A DNA stretch of 64,000 nucleotides from Rhodoferax antarcticus ANT.BR (GCF_001938565.1 NZ_MSYM01000005.1:124001-188000), one strand, 5' to 3'; shown: positions 42,034-51,991, counted from the stretch's first letter. Program-made: numbers and translations. Notes: generated by a model not told the origin, from the letters alone.

Positions 42034-44016
42034 ATGCTACATTGGCCTATGAGTCTCCCACCGCTTGATGAGGGTCAGCAGAACAGTGCCCTGCGCCGCC
42101 AGGCCGAGCAGCGTCTGCAAAACCAGTTCCCCGATGACCCTGCGTTTGTTTCCCCGCAGGCGGTGCAGCGCCAGTTGCACGAGTTACAGGTGCACCAGAT
42201 CGAGCTTGAATTGCAAAACGAAGCGCTGCGCGAAGCGCGCGTGCAGGTGGAAGAAGCCGCCGAGCGCTATGCCGATTTCTATGACTTTGCGCCGGTGGGC
42301 TATGTCACGCTGGACCGCAGTGGCAACATCTGCCAATGCAATCTGGCGCTGGCCAGCCTGCTGGGCCGCAATCGCGCTCGATTGGTCGGCGCGCGCTTTG
42401 GCTTCTCTGTCGCCATGGCTGAGCGCAAGCTATTTGCAGAATTCCTCTGGCAGGTGTTTGACCAAGGGTCTGAACACAGCTGCGAGTTGACATTGATCCG
42501 TTCAGATGACGCCAAGCCTGGAATACGGGTGGTGGTTAATGCCATGCGGTCCAACGACGCCCTGCAGTGCCGCGCGGTGCTGACCAACATTTCCGAACGC
42601 AAAAAACTCGAATCCGGTTTGCAGGCCAGCCATGATCTGCTGGAGAAGCTGTCGCGCAATGTGCCAGGGGTGGTTTACCAGTACCGCCGCTGGCCCGATG
42701 GACGTCGCTGCTTCCCCTATGCCAGCGCTGGCATGGCAGACATCTATGAAGTCACGCCCGAGCAGGTGCGCGAGGATGCCAGCCCGGCGACCGCCAGACT
42801 GCACCCGGATGACCGCGATGTGGTGCAAGCCGCGCTCATCGAATCGGCCCGCACCCTGCAGACCTGGACGCAGGAGTTCCGTGTCAATTTGCCTCGGCAG
42901 GGTTTGCGTTGGCTGTCGGGTCTGGCCCGACCGGAGCGATTGGCGGACGGTAGCACCCTGTGGCACGGCTTCATCACCGACATCACCGAGCGCATGCGTG
43001 CCGAGGCCGACATGCAGCAGGTGATGCAGGCTGCGGGTGACGTGGTCTGGATCAGCGACCTGACAGAGCGCCATATTTTTGCCAACCGGGCGGCCTGCAG
43101 CCTTTTGGGCTACACCATCGACGAATACCTGACCATGCGCATTGCCGACCTGCTGGCCGAGCCGGAACTGGCTGGGCTCCCCGCTCACATGGAGCGGCTG
43201 AAAACCGAGCCGTTTGTGCGCCGCGAATGGTCACTCAAAGGCAAGAACGGCAGCACCATCGTGACCGAGTTGGTCACCCAGCGCCTGGGAGAAGATCGCT
43301 ATCTGGCCATCGGCCACGATGTCAGCGACCGCAAACGGTTGGAAGCGCAAAAGGATGCCCTGCAAGCGACTTTGCGCAGTGCGCTGGTGCGCGAGGTGCA
43401 TCACCGCATCAAGAATAACCTGCAGGGCGTGGCTGGCATCCTGAGCGAATTTGGCCGCACGCATCCGCAAACGCAGGAGGCCATAGAACAGTTGGTGGCT
43501 CAAGTGCAAAGTGTGGCCGTGATTCACGGCCTGCAGGGCCAGACCGAGCGCAACCAAGTGAAGTTGTGCGAGCTGACGTCAGCAGTGGCGCGCGGCGTGG
43601 GTACGCTGTGGAAAAGGCAGATTGACGTTGCTGTGCCCACACCTTGGTCGGAGCGTGTGATTGGGCCAGCGGACGCCGTACCCGTGGCACTGGTGCTCAA
43701 TGAACTGTTGCAAAACGCCGTCAAGCACAGCCACCCGGCCACCGGCGTCGTGCAGATTGCAATTCAAAAGGTCGATGACACCTGCGCGGTGCTCTGGAGT
43801 ATCGTCAATGCAGGTGACTGGCCGGGCAAGGGCTCAACCCCAACAAAACCCTTGGGCAATGGCCTGCAATTGGTGCACACCTTGCTGCCCCGCGAGGGCG
43901 CACAACTGACGCACCACACAGAAGGCGGGTATGTGCACACGGTGCTGGTGCTGGGGCCACCCGTGCTGAGTTTTATGGATGATTTTGGCTTTAAGCCCTT
44001 TCATCTATTGAGTTAA
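42034..44016 (+). CDS. Multi-PAS sensor histidine kinase (HisKA_2/HWE type)
   Basis: About 660 aa from the ATG at 42034; ATG 42049 is an alternative and neither has a good ribosome site. No membrane segment, so a cytoplasmic sensor. A coiled-coil leads (QLHELQVHQIELELQNEALR); then come three PAS-like regions (about 75-195, 205-325, 335-430). The phosphoacceptor is H456 in REVHHRIKNNLQGVAGIL, typical of HisKA_2/HWE kinases. ATPase motifs are NELLQNAVKHSHP and GNGLQLVHTLLP. The last nine residues (GFKPFHLLS) and the stop come from a 48-bp repeat. Partner of the ANTAR regulator 41 nt downstream. Confidence 0.9.
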   Translation: MLHWPMSLPPLDEGQQNSALRRQAEQRLQNQFPDDPAFVSPQAVQRQLHELQVHQIELELQNEALREARVQVEEAAERYADFYDFAPVGYVTLDRSGNICQCNLALASLLGRNRARLVGARFGFSVAMAERKLFAEFLWQVFDQGSEHSCELTLIRSDDAKPGIRVVVNAMRSNDALQCRAVLTNISERKKLESGLQASHDLLEKLSRNVPGVVYQYRRWPDGRRCFPYASAGMADIYEVTPEQVREDASPATARLHPDDRDVVQAALIESARTLQTWTQEFRVNLPRQGLRWLSGLARPERLADGSTLWHGFITDITERMRAEADMQQVMQAAGDVVWISDLTERHIFANRAACSLLGYTIDEYLTMRIADLLAEPELAGLPAHMERLKTEPFVRREWSLKGKNGSTIVTELVTQRLGEDRYLAIGHDVSDRKRLEAQKDALQATLRSALVREVHHRIKNNLQGVAGILSEFGRTHPQTQEAIEQLVAQVQSVAVIHGLQGQTERNQVKLCELTSAVARGVGTLWKRQIDVAVPTPWSERVIGPADAVPVALVLNELLQNAVKHSHPATGVVQIAIQKVDDTCAVLWSIVNAGDWPGKGSTPTKPLGNGLQLVHTLLPREGAQLTHHTEGGYVHTVLVLGPPVLSFMDDFGFKPFHLLS

Positions 44017-44035
44017 ATACTATTTTTTTAATAGC
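43987..44035 (-). repeat. Interspersed 48-bp repeat, copy 11 (reverse)
   Basis: GGCTTTAAGCCCTTTCATC, then TATTGAGTTAAATA, then CTATTTTTTTAATAGC. It covers the end of the kinase gene and most of the gap before the response regulator. Confidence 0.8.
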
Positions 44036-44057
44036 AGTACAGGAATTTTGAACGCCC

Positions 44058-44666
44058 ATGAACACCACCATTGCGGCTTCTTGCAAGGCTCACTTGCTGC
44101 TGGTCGATGATGACCGGTTGATTCTGTCCACCTTGGCCAGTGGTTTGCGCCACGCGGGCTACCGGGTCAGCACGGCCGAGTCGGCACAGGATGCCGAGGC
44201 GTTGCTGGCCAATGGGGATCGCCCCGATCTGGCCATTCTGGATTTACAGATGCCACAGGTCGACGGACTGGCGCTGGCTGACCGACTGCGAGATTTTGAG
44301 CATGTAGCGTTTGTCATGTTCAGCGCTTACAGCGATGCGGCCAGCGTGGACAAAGCCGTCAGCCTGGGCGCCCTGAGCTACCTGGTCAAGCCCATGGGCG
44401 TGGCGCAGATGGTGCCCGCCTTGGAGGCCGCGCTGCTGCGTGCCCGCGAACTGCACAGCCTGCACGGCATGACAGCGCAGTTGCAAAACGCCTTGGTGGT
44501 GGAGCGCGGGGTGAGCCTGGCGGTGGGCATCACCATGGTGCAATACCGCCTGAGTCGCCAGGCAGCGTTTGACGTGCTGCGCACCGCCGCGCGCACCCAG
44601 CGCCGCAAGCTGGCTGATGTGGCGCACGCCGTACTGCAGGCGCATGAGGCGTTGACCAGCGGCTAA
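44058..44666 (+). CDS. ANTAR-domain response regulator
   Basis: 202 aa. Receiver domain at about 10-125 with the acidic pocket LLLVDDDR, phosphoacceptor D62 in AILDLQMPQVDG, and lysine in SYLVKPMG. The C-terminal 60 residues (NALVVERGVSLAVGITMVQY, RLSRQAAFDVLRTAARTQRR) are an ANTAR domain, an RNA-binding module that prevents termination by holding twin hexaloop hairpins. Kinase of HisKA_2 type plus ANTAR regulator is a recurrent pairing (NasR/AmiR, EutW-EutV). No convincing twin-hexaloop target was found nearby. Confidence 0.93.
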   Translation: MNTTIAASCKAHLLLVDDDRLILSTLASGLRHAGYRVSTAESAQDAEALLANGDRPDLAILDLQMPQVDGLALADRLRDFEHVAFVMFSAYSDAASVDKAVSLGALSYLVKPMGVAQMVPALEAALLRARELHSLHGMTAQLQNALVVERGVSLAVGITMVQYRLSRQAAFDVLRTAARTQRRKLADVAHAVLQAHEALTSG

Positions 44667-44873
44667 CTTGCGAGGCGGCGCGGCTATCCCCCTCGAAAGG
44701 GGAAGGTCATTTTTTGTTGATATAGTGCTCGCAAGTCTGTATCCTTGCCTCTGATACCTGACCTTTCCTGAGACCTTACTCCCCGTCTCGTTCACCCGCC
44801 AGGTTGCGCCAGTCCGCGCAGCACTTTCGCGTTTACGAACCACCCCGCCGGATGGAATGAGGGAGTTACGGTT
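44667..44873. other. 207-bp gap between the ANTAR regulator and the second MCP
   Basis: Holds a short hairpin near 44689-44703 (CCCCTCGAAAGGGG) followed about 7 nt later by TTTTTT, a possible weak terminator. The hexaloop (TCGAAA) lacks the A1/G4 pattern of ANTAR targets. No other feature recognised. Confidence 0.35.
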
Positions 44874-46634
44874 ATGAATCAATTCAAAATCTCCACGCGC
44901 CTGATTTTTTTGATTGGCTTTGCGTCACTGCTGCTGGTTCTGATTGGCGGTCTGGGTTTGTACGGCATCAGCAAAACCAACGATGCGCTGAAATCGGTCT
45001 ATGAGGACCGAACGGTGCCGATGGCGCAAATTGCTGACATTGACAAGCTGAATTTGCGCATCCGGCTGGCCATTGCGGGCGCCCTGATCAACCCAGTGCC
45101 AGAAGAAGTTGCCAACGGTACCGCAGTTGCTGAAGCCAACATGCTGGCCATTGGCAAAATCTGGGCAACCTATATGGCGACCACGCTGACACCCAAAGAG
45201 GCTGAAATCGCCAAGCAGCTGGCGCTGGATCGGGGCCGGTTTGTCACTGAAGCCCTGAAACCCGCCGTCGCGGCGCTGGATGCCCAAGACTTCGAAGCTG
45301 CCAAGCGCATTACCCTGGAGCGCACGCGCACGTTGTATGGGCCGGTAGACGCCGGGCTGGATGCGCTCATGAAACTGCAAATTGATATAGCCCGGGAAGA
45401 ATTTGATGCGGCAACCGCGCGCTACAGCACCATCCGCATGGTGTCCATCACTGCCATCGGGGCGTGTGTGCTGTTTGCAGTGCTGTTTGGTGCGGCGCTG
45501 ATTCGTGGCATGTCCCGCGCCTTGCGGCTGGCCTCCAAGGCAGCAGACGCAGCCGCATCAGGTGACCTGAGCCACATCGTGACCGTGGAAGGCAAGGATG
45601 AAATCAGCCACGTGTTGTCATCGTTTGCCACCATGCAGGTCAATCTGATCGGAGTGGTGAGCAAGGTGCGACACGGGGCCGACGGTGTGGCCACGGCCAG
45701 CGCCCAGATCGCCGCGGGCAACCACGACCTGAGCGCCCGCACTGAAACCCAGGCCAGCGCCCTGGAGCAAACCGCCGCTTCCATGGAGCAGCTCAGCGCC
45801 ACCGTCAAGCAAAACGCTGACAACGCGCGCCAGGCCAACCAGTTTGCGCAAGAGGCCAGCACGGTGGCGGTGCAGGGTGGCGAGGTGGTGACCGAGGTGG
45901 TAGCCACCATGCGGGGTATCAACGACGCCTCGCGCAAGATTGCCGACATCATCAGCGTGATTGACGGTATTGCCTTTCAGACCAATATTTTGGCGCTCAA
46001 CGCGGCGGTCGAGGCAGCGCGCGCCGGTGAGCAGGGCCGGGGCTTTGCCGTGGTGGCCACTGAAGTGAGAGCGCTGGCTGGGCGCAGCGCCTCTGCCGCC
46101 AAAGAGATCAAGGCATTGATTGACACCAGTGTGGCCCGGGTAGATCAAGGCAGCGCTTTGGTGGACAAGGCTGGTGTCACCATGACCGAGGTAGTCACAG
46201 CCATTAAGCGCGTGACCGACCTGATGGGTGAGATCAGCGCGGCCAGCCATGAGCAAAGCCTGGGCGTGTCGCAAGTGGGCGAAGCGGTGATGCACATGGA
46301 CCAGGTCACCCAGCAAAACGCCGCACTGGTAGAAGAAATGGCGGCTGCAGCATCGAGCCTGACCGAGCAGGCGCAGGACTTGGTGGCGTCCATGGAGGTG
46401 TTCAAGCTGGAGGACGACAAGACCCCAGCAGGAACCCCAACAACTGCCACGCGGCTCAAAGCGGACACCAATTGGCACCTGTACGAGGCATCAGCTGCCG
46501 CCAAGAGCGCCATCCTGAGGCCGATGATTGACACTTCAAGAGCCGTTGCCATGCGGATGCAACACCCGTCAAGGGCCCTTCAGGCGCGCGCGGTAGCGCC
46601 TCAGTTGGCTGAAACCAACTGGTCCAGCTTTTAA
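44874..46634 (+). CDS. Methyl-accepting chemotaxis protein with CheR-docking tail
   Basis: 586 aa. TM1 is about 8-30 ([20 protein letters not shown]), followed by a four-helix-bundle ligand domain ([20 protein letters not shown]). TM2 is near 190-212 ([20 protein letters not shown]), then HAMP and the signalling hairpin [40 protein letters not shown]. The protein ends TNWSSF, which fits the NWETF-type pentapeptide that tethers CheR and CheB. GAGGGAGTT precedes the ATG. It lies just after a kinase/ANTAR pair and before a c-di-GMP protein. Confidence 0.94.
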   Translation: MNQFKISTRLIFLIGFASLLLVLIGGLGLYGISKTNDALKSVYEDRTVPMAQIADIDKLNLRIRLAIAGALINPVPEEVANGTAVAEANMLAIGKIWATYMATTLTPKEAEIAKQLALDRGRFVTEALKPAVAALDAQDFEAAKRITLERTRTLYGPVDAGLDALMKLQIDIAREEFDAATARYSTIRMVSITAIGACVLFAVLFGAALIRGMSRALRLASKAADAAASGDLSHIVTVEGKDEISHVLSSFATMQVNLIGVVSKVRHGADGVATASAQIAAGNHDLSARTETQASALEQTAASMEQLSATVKQNADNARQANQFAQEASTVAVQGGEVVTEVVATMRGINDASRKIADIISVIDGIAFQTNILALNAAVEAARAGEQGRGFAVVATEVRALAGRSASAAKEIKALIDTSVARVDQGSALVDKAGVTMTEVVTAIKRVTDLMGEISAASHEQSLGVSQVGEAVMHMDQVTQQNAALVEEMAAAASSLTEQAQDLVASMEVFKLEDDKTPAGTPTTATRLKADTNWHLYEASAAAKSAILRPMIDTSRAVAMRMQHPSRALQARAVAPQLAETNWSSF

Positions 46635-46668
46635 CTTCACGCCTTAAGGCTTTTCCCTGCTGACTGCC

Positions 46669-49191
46669 ATGCAATGCCATCGCGCCCATACGTTGCAAAA
46701 AGCGATAGCTTTGACGCTGCTGGCCCTGGCCGTGCCCGCCTGGTGGTGGGTCTATCACCCGGTGCAGCCCATGGTGCTCGACCCGGCCTTGTTTCTGTTT
46801 TTTCACAATGCGGTCGAAATTTTTGCAGTGGTCGTGGCGGCACTGGTTTTTCTGACGGGCTACCGGGCGGTGCTGTCGGCACGCAATGGCGCCGTGGTGC
46901 TAATGGGGGTCGGTTTCTTGGGCGTGGCCCTGTTGGATGCGCTGCACACCATGAGCTATGCCGGCATGCCCGACGCGATTTCGGCCAATTCGCCCCAGAA
47001 AGCCGCGTTCTTCTGGCTGTGTGCGCGCATGCTGGCGGCCGTTTCCATTTTGGTGTATGCGTCTTTGCCACGCGCACCCGAGCTCAGCACCTTGCACAAA
47101 CGCCTGGCTGCGTTGGTGATGCTGAGCATTGTGGCTGCGCTGGCGTTTTTCGGACTGCTTTGGCCGGACCGTTTGCCACAGTTGTTTGTCGCCGGGCAAG
47201 GTCTGACGCCGCTGAAGATCAGGCTGGAGTGGGCGATCATTGCCGTGCACTTGCTGACCTTGCTGGTGCTTTGGCTGCGCCGCGTCGAACTGGTCGACGA
47301 ATGTGCGATGGCCCTGGGCTTTGCCGTGGCACTGTCGATAGCGTCAGAATCGTTTTTTACCATTCTGGGCGTAAACGGCATCGATGTGGCCAACATGCTA
47401 GGGCACCTGTACAAGGTAGCGGCCTACCTGTATTTGTTTCATGCCACGTTCAATGAGGCCATCAACCGGCCACTACAGCGCTTAAGCGCTCAGCACCTGC
47501 GCGAGCAACAGGTGTTGAATGCGGCACCCGATGGCATTCTTTGGGTAAACCAGTCTGGCTTGATATTGATGACCAACCCCGCAGTCGAAAGGCTGACTGG
47601 ATATGCCAAGGATCAGCTGCTTGGTCAGAATGTGGACATCTTCCTACCCGAGCACCAGCGCGAGCGCCACGGTGCCGACATGCGTGGATATTTTATCGAT
47701 CCGCACGGTCGAACTATGGGCTGCATGGACGTGCAGCTGCAGCGGCAAGATGGCAGCATGTTGCCGGTGGATATTTCCCTGGGCCACTGGGAGGACAAGG
47801 GACAAAGTTACGCCATTGCCTATATCCGCGACCTGACCGAGCGCAAGGGGTTTGAGGAGTCGCTGCGTCACCGTGCGACCCACGACGAGCTGACCGGCTT
47901 GCCCAACCGCTGGATGTTCAATCTGCAATTGAGCCAAGCCTTGACCCAAGCCAAAAGAACGGGTCGGCATGTGGCCGTGCTGATGCTTGACCTGGACGAT
48001 TTCAAGACGGTCAATGACAGCTTTGGCCATGCGGTAGGCGACGAGTTGCTGGTGTTGGTATCACAGCGCCTTGGTGCCTCGCTGCGCCAAAGCGACACGC
48101 TGGCGCGCCTTGGCGGCGACGAGTTTGCCATTTTGCTTGCCGATATGCAAAGCACCGACGAAGCCATGGCGGTGGCTGCAAAACTGATTGCCACCATGGG
48201 AAAAACCTACACGCTCATCGGCCAGGAGATTCATTCCAGTGGCAGCATCGGGATTGCTTTTTACCCTGGCGACGGGCAAAACGCAGACGCTTTGCTGCGC
48301 TTTGCCGACATGGCGATGTACCAGGCCAAACGCTCGGTACACGGAAGCTACGCCTGTTACTCGCCCCAGTTTGAATTGCGGGCCCAAGAAAACATGCGGG
48401 TTCAAGTGCGCCTGAAAGAAGCTCTGGACAATGGGCGCCTGAGGCTGTTTTACCAACCCAAGATGGCTGCCAACGGCGAAACCATGCTGGGCGCAGAAGC
48501 TTTATTGCGCTGGCACGATGACGAGTTGGGGGATGTCTCGCCAGCGCGGTTCATTCCGGTGGCGGAGTCCACCGGGCTGATCCTGCCCATATCAGCCTGG
48601 GTGCTGGAGACGGCGTGCCAGCAGATTGCCGCCTGGCACCGTGCTGGCACGCCCTTGCAAGTGGCCGTGAATTTTTCGGCACAGCAGTTTCGCCAAGGCA
48701 ATGTGGCCGATCAGGTGCGCGCCGTGCTACAGCGCACCGGCGCCCCGGCGCACTTGCTTGAAATTGAAATCACCGAATCCATCGCCATGGAGCAACCTGA
48801 AGCAGCCCACGCAGAACTCAGTGCGCTGGTGGCCTTGGGCTGCACGGTGGCGCTCGATGACTTTGGCACCGGTTATTCGTCGCTGGCGTATCTGAAGTCG
48901 TTGCCGGTTTCGGTGCTGAAGATTGACCGCACCTTCGTCAAGGACATTGCAGCAGATCAGGGGGATGCCAAGATTTGCCGAGCCATCATTGCGCTGGCCC
49001 ACAGCTTGGACATGACGCTCGTAGCCGAAGGCGTCGAAACGCCTTCGCAACTGGCGTTTTTGCGCAACCTGGGGTGTGAGGTGTATCAGGGCTGGCTGTT
49101 TGCCAAGGCGATGCCTGTCAGTGAGTTGACCGCACGCCTGCTCGAGTCCCGCGACAGACATGAATTTGATTTTGAGGCTATTGCGCAATAA
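46669..49191 (+). CDS. MASE3-PAS-GGDEF-EAL cyclic-di-GMP signalling protein
   Basis: 840 aa. The N-terminal membrane sensor (about 10-265) has seven or eight helices and the MASE3-like GVALLDALHTMSYAGMPDAI. A PAS domain follows (about 283-395: VLNAAPDGILWVNQSGLILM). The diguanylate cyclase domain (about 400-560) has an intact GGDEF in RLGGDEFAILLAD. The EAL domain (about 575-825) has AEALLRW, NFSAQQF, EITES, DDFGTGYSSLAYLKSLPVSV and VAEGVET. Both catalytic signatures look intact, so either activity is possible. Starts 34 nt after the MCP. Confidence 0.94.
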   Translation: MQCHRAHTLQKAIALTLLALAVPAWWWVYHPVQPMVLDPALFLFFHNAVEIFAVVVAALVFLTGYRAVLSARNGAVVLMGVGFLGVALLDALHTMSYAGMPDAISANSPQKAAFFWLCARMLAAVSILVYASLPRAPELSTLHKRLAALVMLSIVAALAFFGLLWPDRLPQLFVAGQGLTPLKIRLEWAIIAVHLLTLLVLWLRRVELVDECAMALGFAVALSIASESFFTILGVNGIDVANMLGHLYKVAAYLYLFHATFNEAINRPLQRLSAQHLREQQVLNAAPDGILWVNQSGLILMTNPAVERLTGYAKDQLLGQNVDIFLPEHQRERHGADMRGYFIDPHGRTMGCMDVQLQRQDGSMLPVDISLGHWEDKGQSYAIAYIRDLTERKGFEESLRHRATHDELTGLPNRWMFNLQLSQALTQAKRTGRHVAVLMLDLDDFKTVNDSFGHAVGDELLVLVSQRLGASLRQSDTLARLGGDEFAILLADMQSTDEAMAVAAKLIATMGKTYTLIGQEIHSSGSIGIAFYPGDGQNADALLRFADMAMYQAKRSVHGSYACYSPQFELRAQENMRVQVRLKEALDNGRLRLFYQPKMAANGETMLGAEALLRWHDDELGDVSPARFIPVAESTGLILPISAWVLETACQQIAAWHRAGTPLQVAVNFSAQQFRQGNVADQVRAVLQRTGAPAHLLEIEITESIAMEQPEAAHAELSALVALGCTVALDDFGTGYSSLAYLKSLPVSVLKIDRTFVKDIAADQGDAKICRAIIALAHSLDMTLVAEGVETPSQLAFLRNLGCEVYQGWLFAKAMPVSELTARLLESRDRHEFDFEAIAQ

Positions 49192-49356
49192 GCTTGGCTT
49201 CAAGCCTTCTGTAGCATCCTCAGCGGTGCCTTGCGCCCACCGGCCTAACCCAGCGCGCTATTGAAAACCCTGCAAAAGCACCCAGCTACCCTGCCCATGA
49301 ACTTCCTCGGTTGAATTGCTATCGAAACGCCCGCCCTGTCGACCACCCTCCTCGCA

Positions 49357-50157
49357 TTGATGGGCCTGCTGCCGGTGCTGTGGGTCGTCGGCCAGCCGTG
49401 GTGGATTGAACGTCGGCGCAAGGCCTTGCGGGCAAAACCTTTTCCGACCCGCTGGCGTGAGATTTTGAAGCGACGCGTGCCTTATGTGCGCTTGCTGCCC
49501 GCTGATTTGCAACTGCGGCTAAAGCAGCATATTCAGGTGTTTACGGCCGAGAAAGCGTTTATTGGGTGCAATGGACTGCAGGTCAACGACGACATTCGGG
49601 TCACGATTGCGGCTCAGGCTTGCCTGCTGATTCTGAACCGCTCCAGCGCTTACTACCCGAAATTACGCCAGATTCTGGTCTACCCGGACAGTTTTGTGGT
49701 GGAGCGCGACCACACCGATGGGGTGGGTGTGGCGCACCGCGCACGCCAGGTGCTGGCGGGCGAATCCTGGTCAGAAGGCCAGGTCATTCTGTCGTGGCAG
49801 GACACACTGCACGGCGCGGCCACGGTGGACGACGGGCAAAACGTTGCCATCCACGAATTTGCCCACCAGCTCGATCAGGAAACCGGCAGCGCCAACGGTG
49901 CGCCGCTGCTGGCGCGGCGCGCGCACTACCAGCGCTGGTCGCGTGTGCTGGGTGACGAGTTTGCCGCGCTGCAGGCCCGCGCGGCGCGCGGCGAGCCGTC
50001 GCTGTTCAGTGACTATGGCGCTACCGACCCCGCTGAGTTTTTTGCGGTGATCTCGGAGGTGTTTTTTGAACAGCCCGCGCGCATGGCCGAGGCCCACCCC
50101 GACCTGTACGGTGAATTGAGCCAGTTTTACCAACTTGACCCGCTGAGCTGGCGCTGA
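49357..50157 (+). CDS. mtfA: Zinc peptidase MtfA (M90 family)
   Basis: 266 aa; start is TTG 49357 or ATG 49360, with no clear ribosome site, so it could begin slightly elsewhere. Zinc motif HEFAHQLDQETG at about 156-167 and the third ligand region FAVISEVFFEQPARM. In E. coli, MtfA is a peptidase that binds the Mlc regulator and affects glucose uptake genes. A hydrophobic N-terminus (LLPVLWVVGQPWW) may be a membrane anchor. Confidence 0.9.
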   Translation: MMGLLPVLWVVGQPWWIERRRKALRAKPFPTRWREILKRRVPYVRLLPADLQLRLKQHIQVFTAEKAFIGCNGLQVNDDIRVTIAAQACLLILNRSSAYYPKLRQILVYPDSFVVERDHTDGVGVAHRARQVLAGESWSEGQVILSWQDTLHGAATVDDGQNVAIHEFAHQLDQETGSANGAPLLARRAHYQRWSRVLGDEFAALQARAARGEPSLFSDYGATDPAEFFAVISEVFFEQPARMAEAHPDLYGELSQFYQLDPLSWR

Positions 50158-50197
50158 GGGAAACGCCGCGCAGGCAGGCGGTTACCATGGCCGCTCC

Positions 50198-51004
50198 ATG
50201 ATCAAGCCACACAAACCTGTTCCCCCGAAGAAAGTGCCGCCCCCGCTCGACCAGAGCGGTGAACGCCTGTCCAAACGCGTTGCCGCGCTGGCGCAGTGCT
50301 CGCGCCGCGAAGCCGAGCAACTCATCGAGGGCGGCTGGGTGCAGGTCAACGGCCAGCGGGTCGAAGAGCCCATGGCCCGCGTCACCGATCAAACTGTGCT
50401 GATTGACACCACCGCCAACCTGATGGCGTTGAGCGAAGTCACCCTGCTGCTGCACAAACCACCCGGCTTCGAGGCGATGGCCCCGCTGGGCACGGCCAAC
50501 AAGCGCGTCAAACCCGCACAAACACTGCTACAGCTTGCCACGCATTGGCCGCAAGATGAATCGCCAGAGCGGGTCCTCAAGCGGCACTTTGCCAAGCTGA
50601 CTGCTGGCGTGCCACTGGAGAGTGCCGCCAGCGGACTGGTGGTTTTCACCCAAGACTGGCGGGTGCTGCGCAAGCTGACCGAGGACGCTGGGCTCATCGA
50701 ACACGAATACGTGGTGGAAGTGCAAGGCGAGGTCTCTCCTGAGGCGCTGCATCGCATGAACACCCCGCCGGCGAGCGAGCGCGACACGCTGCCACCAGTG
50801 AAAGTCAGTATCAACAGCACCGGTGAGGCATCAACGCGGCTGCGCTTTGCCGTCAAGGGCGCGCACCCCGGGCTGGCGGCTTACCTGTGCGAGCGCGCCG
50901 GGCTGCAGATCATGAGCATGAAGCGCCAGCGCATCGGCCGGGTGACCTTGGCGCATCTGCCAGAAGGACAATGGCGCTTTCTGGCGGCACACGAGCGGTT
51001 TTGA
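50198..51004 (+). CDS. RsuA/RluB-family pseudouridine synthase-like protein with altered catalytic site
   Basis: 268 aa. S4 RNA-binding domain at about 20-70 (GERLSKRVAALAQCSRREAE, LIEGGWVQVNGQRV), then the synthase fold (LLLHKPPGFEAM, AGLIEHEYVVEV, HPGLAAYLCERAGLQIMSMK, RQRIGRVTLAHLPEG). The motif normally RLDxxTxGL reads PLESAASGL here, putting glutamate (E141) in place of the catalytic aspartate and losing the arginine. It may therefore be an RNA-binding protein with no synthase activity. RluF-like branch by general layout. Confidence 0.85.
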   Translation: MIKPHKPVPPKKVPPPLDQSGERLSKRVAALAQCSRREAEQLIEGGWVQVNGQRVEEPMARVTDQTVLIDTTANLMALSEVTLLLHKPPGFEAMAPLGTANKRVKPAQTLLQLATHWPQDESPERVLKRHFAKLTAGVPLESAASGLVVFTQDWRVLRKLTEDAGLIEHEYVVEVQGEVSPEALHRMNTPPASERDTLPPVKVSINSTGEASTRLRFAVKGAHPGLAAYLCERAGLQIMSMKRQRIGRVTLAHLPEGQWRFLAAHERF

Positions 51005-51034
51005 ACCTGCACCGGGTTGATATCACCCGCCGAA

Positions 51035-51085
51035 TGCTTTGTATTTTGTAGCGCTTTCGGCATATAGGATAAGGGCTAGAGCAGC
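51035..51085 (+). repeat. Interspersed 48-bp repeat, copy 12 (forward)
   Basis: GCTTTGTATTTTGTAGCGC, then TTTCGGCATATAGG, then ATAAGGGCTAGAGC. It lies between the convergent RsuA-like and NhaR-like genes. Confidence 0.7.
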
Positions 51086-51094
51086 ATTTAACCC

Positions 51095-51991
51095 CTAAAC
51101 ACTGAACAGTTGTCCGCGCGCGGCGTCGGTGATTGCTAGCACGCACGGGTGGCTGATGCGCCGCTCCACAGACACCGCATAAAACTCTTCTACCAGTTCG
51201 TCGGTGCGGCCAATGACCGAGACGTCAAACTGGGTGCAGGTTTCCTCTTCGAGCACGGTTGGTGCCATGAACACGCCCTGACCTTCACGGCCAAACGCTT
51301 TCATCAGCGCCGCGTCGTCAAGCTCACCCACCACCACCGGTGCCAACTGGTGCCGGGCAAACCAGCCTTCGAGTTGCCGACGCACCGCCGACGACGCCCC
51401 GGGCACCAACATCGGCAAGCCATCCAGACAGCCGGGAAATGGCCCCTTGACCCGGGATTTCAGCCCCGGGGCGCAGAAAAAGCTCATCGCACTGCGGCCC
51501 AGCGCGTGGCTAAAGGCTTTGACGCTGACGCGCCGGGGCATTGGCTCGTCGGCAATCACCAAATCCAGCCGGTGCAACGCCAGCGCCGCCAGCAAATCGT
51601 CAAAGCTGCCCTCACTGGCAATGAGTTTGACGGGTTGGTCCATGGACAGAGCCGGCTCCAGCAGGCGGTAGGCAAGTGATTTGGACACCGAGTCGGTCAC
51701 CCCAACCCGGAAGTCCAGCCGTTTTTGCGCCCCCCGCGACTGGCGTAGGGCGGTCTCCAGCTCTTGCCCCAGGCTGAAGATCTGGTCGGCATAACCCAGC
51801 GCGAGGCGGCCATGCTCGGTGAGCTCCAGCTGGCGGCCATTTTTGCGAAACAGCTTGCGCCCGAGCCAGTCTTCGAGCAGCTTGATCTGGCCCGAGAGCG
51901 TTTGCGGCGTGGTGTGCAACTGCTCGCCGGCGCGCATGATGCCGCCGGCGCGCGCGGTGACCCAAAAATAATAAAGGTGCTTGAAATTCAT
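51095..51991 (-). CDS. NhaR-like LysR-family regulator
   Basis: 298 aa. The N-terminus MNFKHLYYFWVTARAGGIMR, then AGEQLHTTPQTLSGQIKLLE, is typical of the NhaR branch (activator of the sodium/proton antiporter gene). The C-terminal half has EEFYAVSVERRISHPCV, also NhaR-like. No nhaA is in the window, so the target is unknown. Divergent from the IscR-like gene, with a 137-nt A/T-rich gap containing a perfect 12-bp palindrome. Confidence 0.87.
   Translation of the reverse strand: MNFKHLYYFWVTARAGGIMRAGEQLHTTPQTLSGQIKLLEDWLGRKLFRKNGRQLELTEHGRLALGYADQIFSLGQELETALRQSRGAQKRLDFRVGVTDSVSKSLAYRLLEPALSMDQPVKLIASEGSFDDLLAALALHRLDLVIADEPMPRRVSVKAFSHALGRSAMSFFCAPGLKSRVKGPFPGCLDGLPMLVPGASSAVRRQLEGWFARHQLAPVVVGELDDAALMKAFGREGQGVFMAPTVLEEETCTQFDVSVIGRTDELVEEFYAVSVERRISHPCVLAITDAARGQLFSV

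Noticed and set aside
44689..44703. CCCC-TCGAAA-GGGG hairpin after the ANTAR regulator as an ANTAR target
   Set aside because: ANTAR targets need A at loop position 1 and G at position 4 in two adjacent hairpins; this has neither and there is only one.
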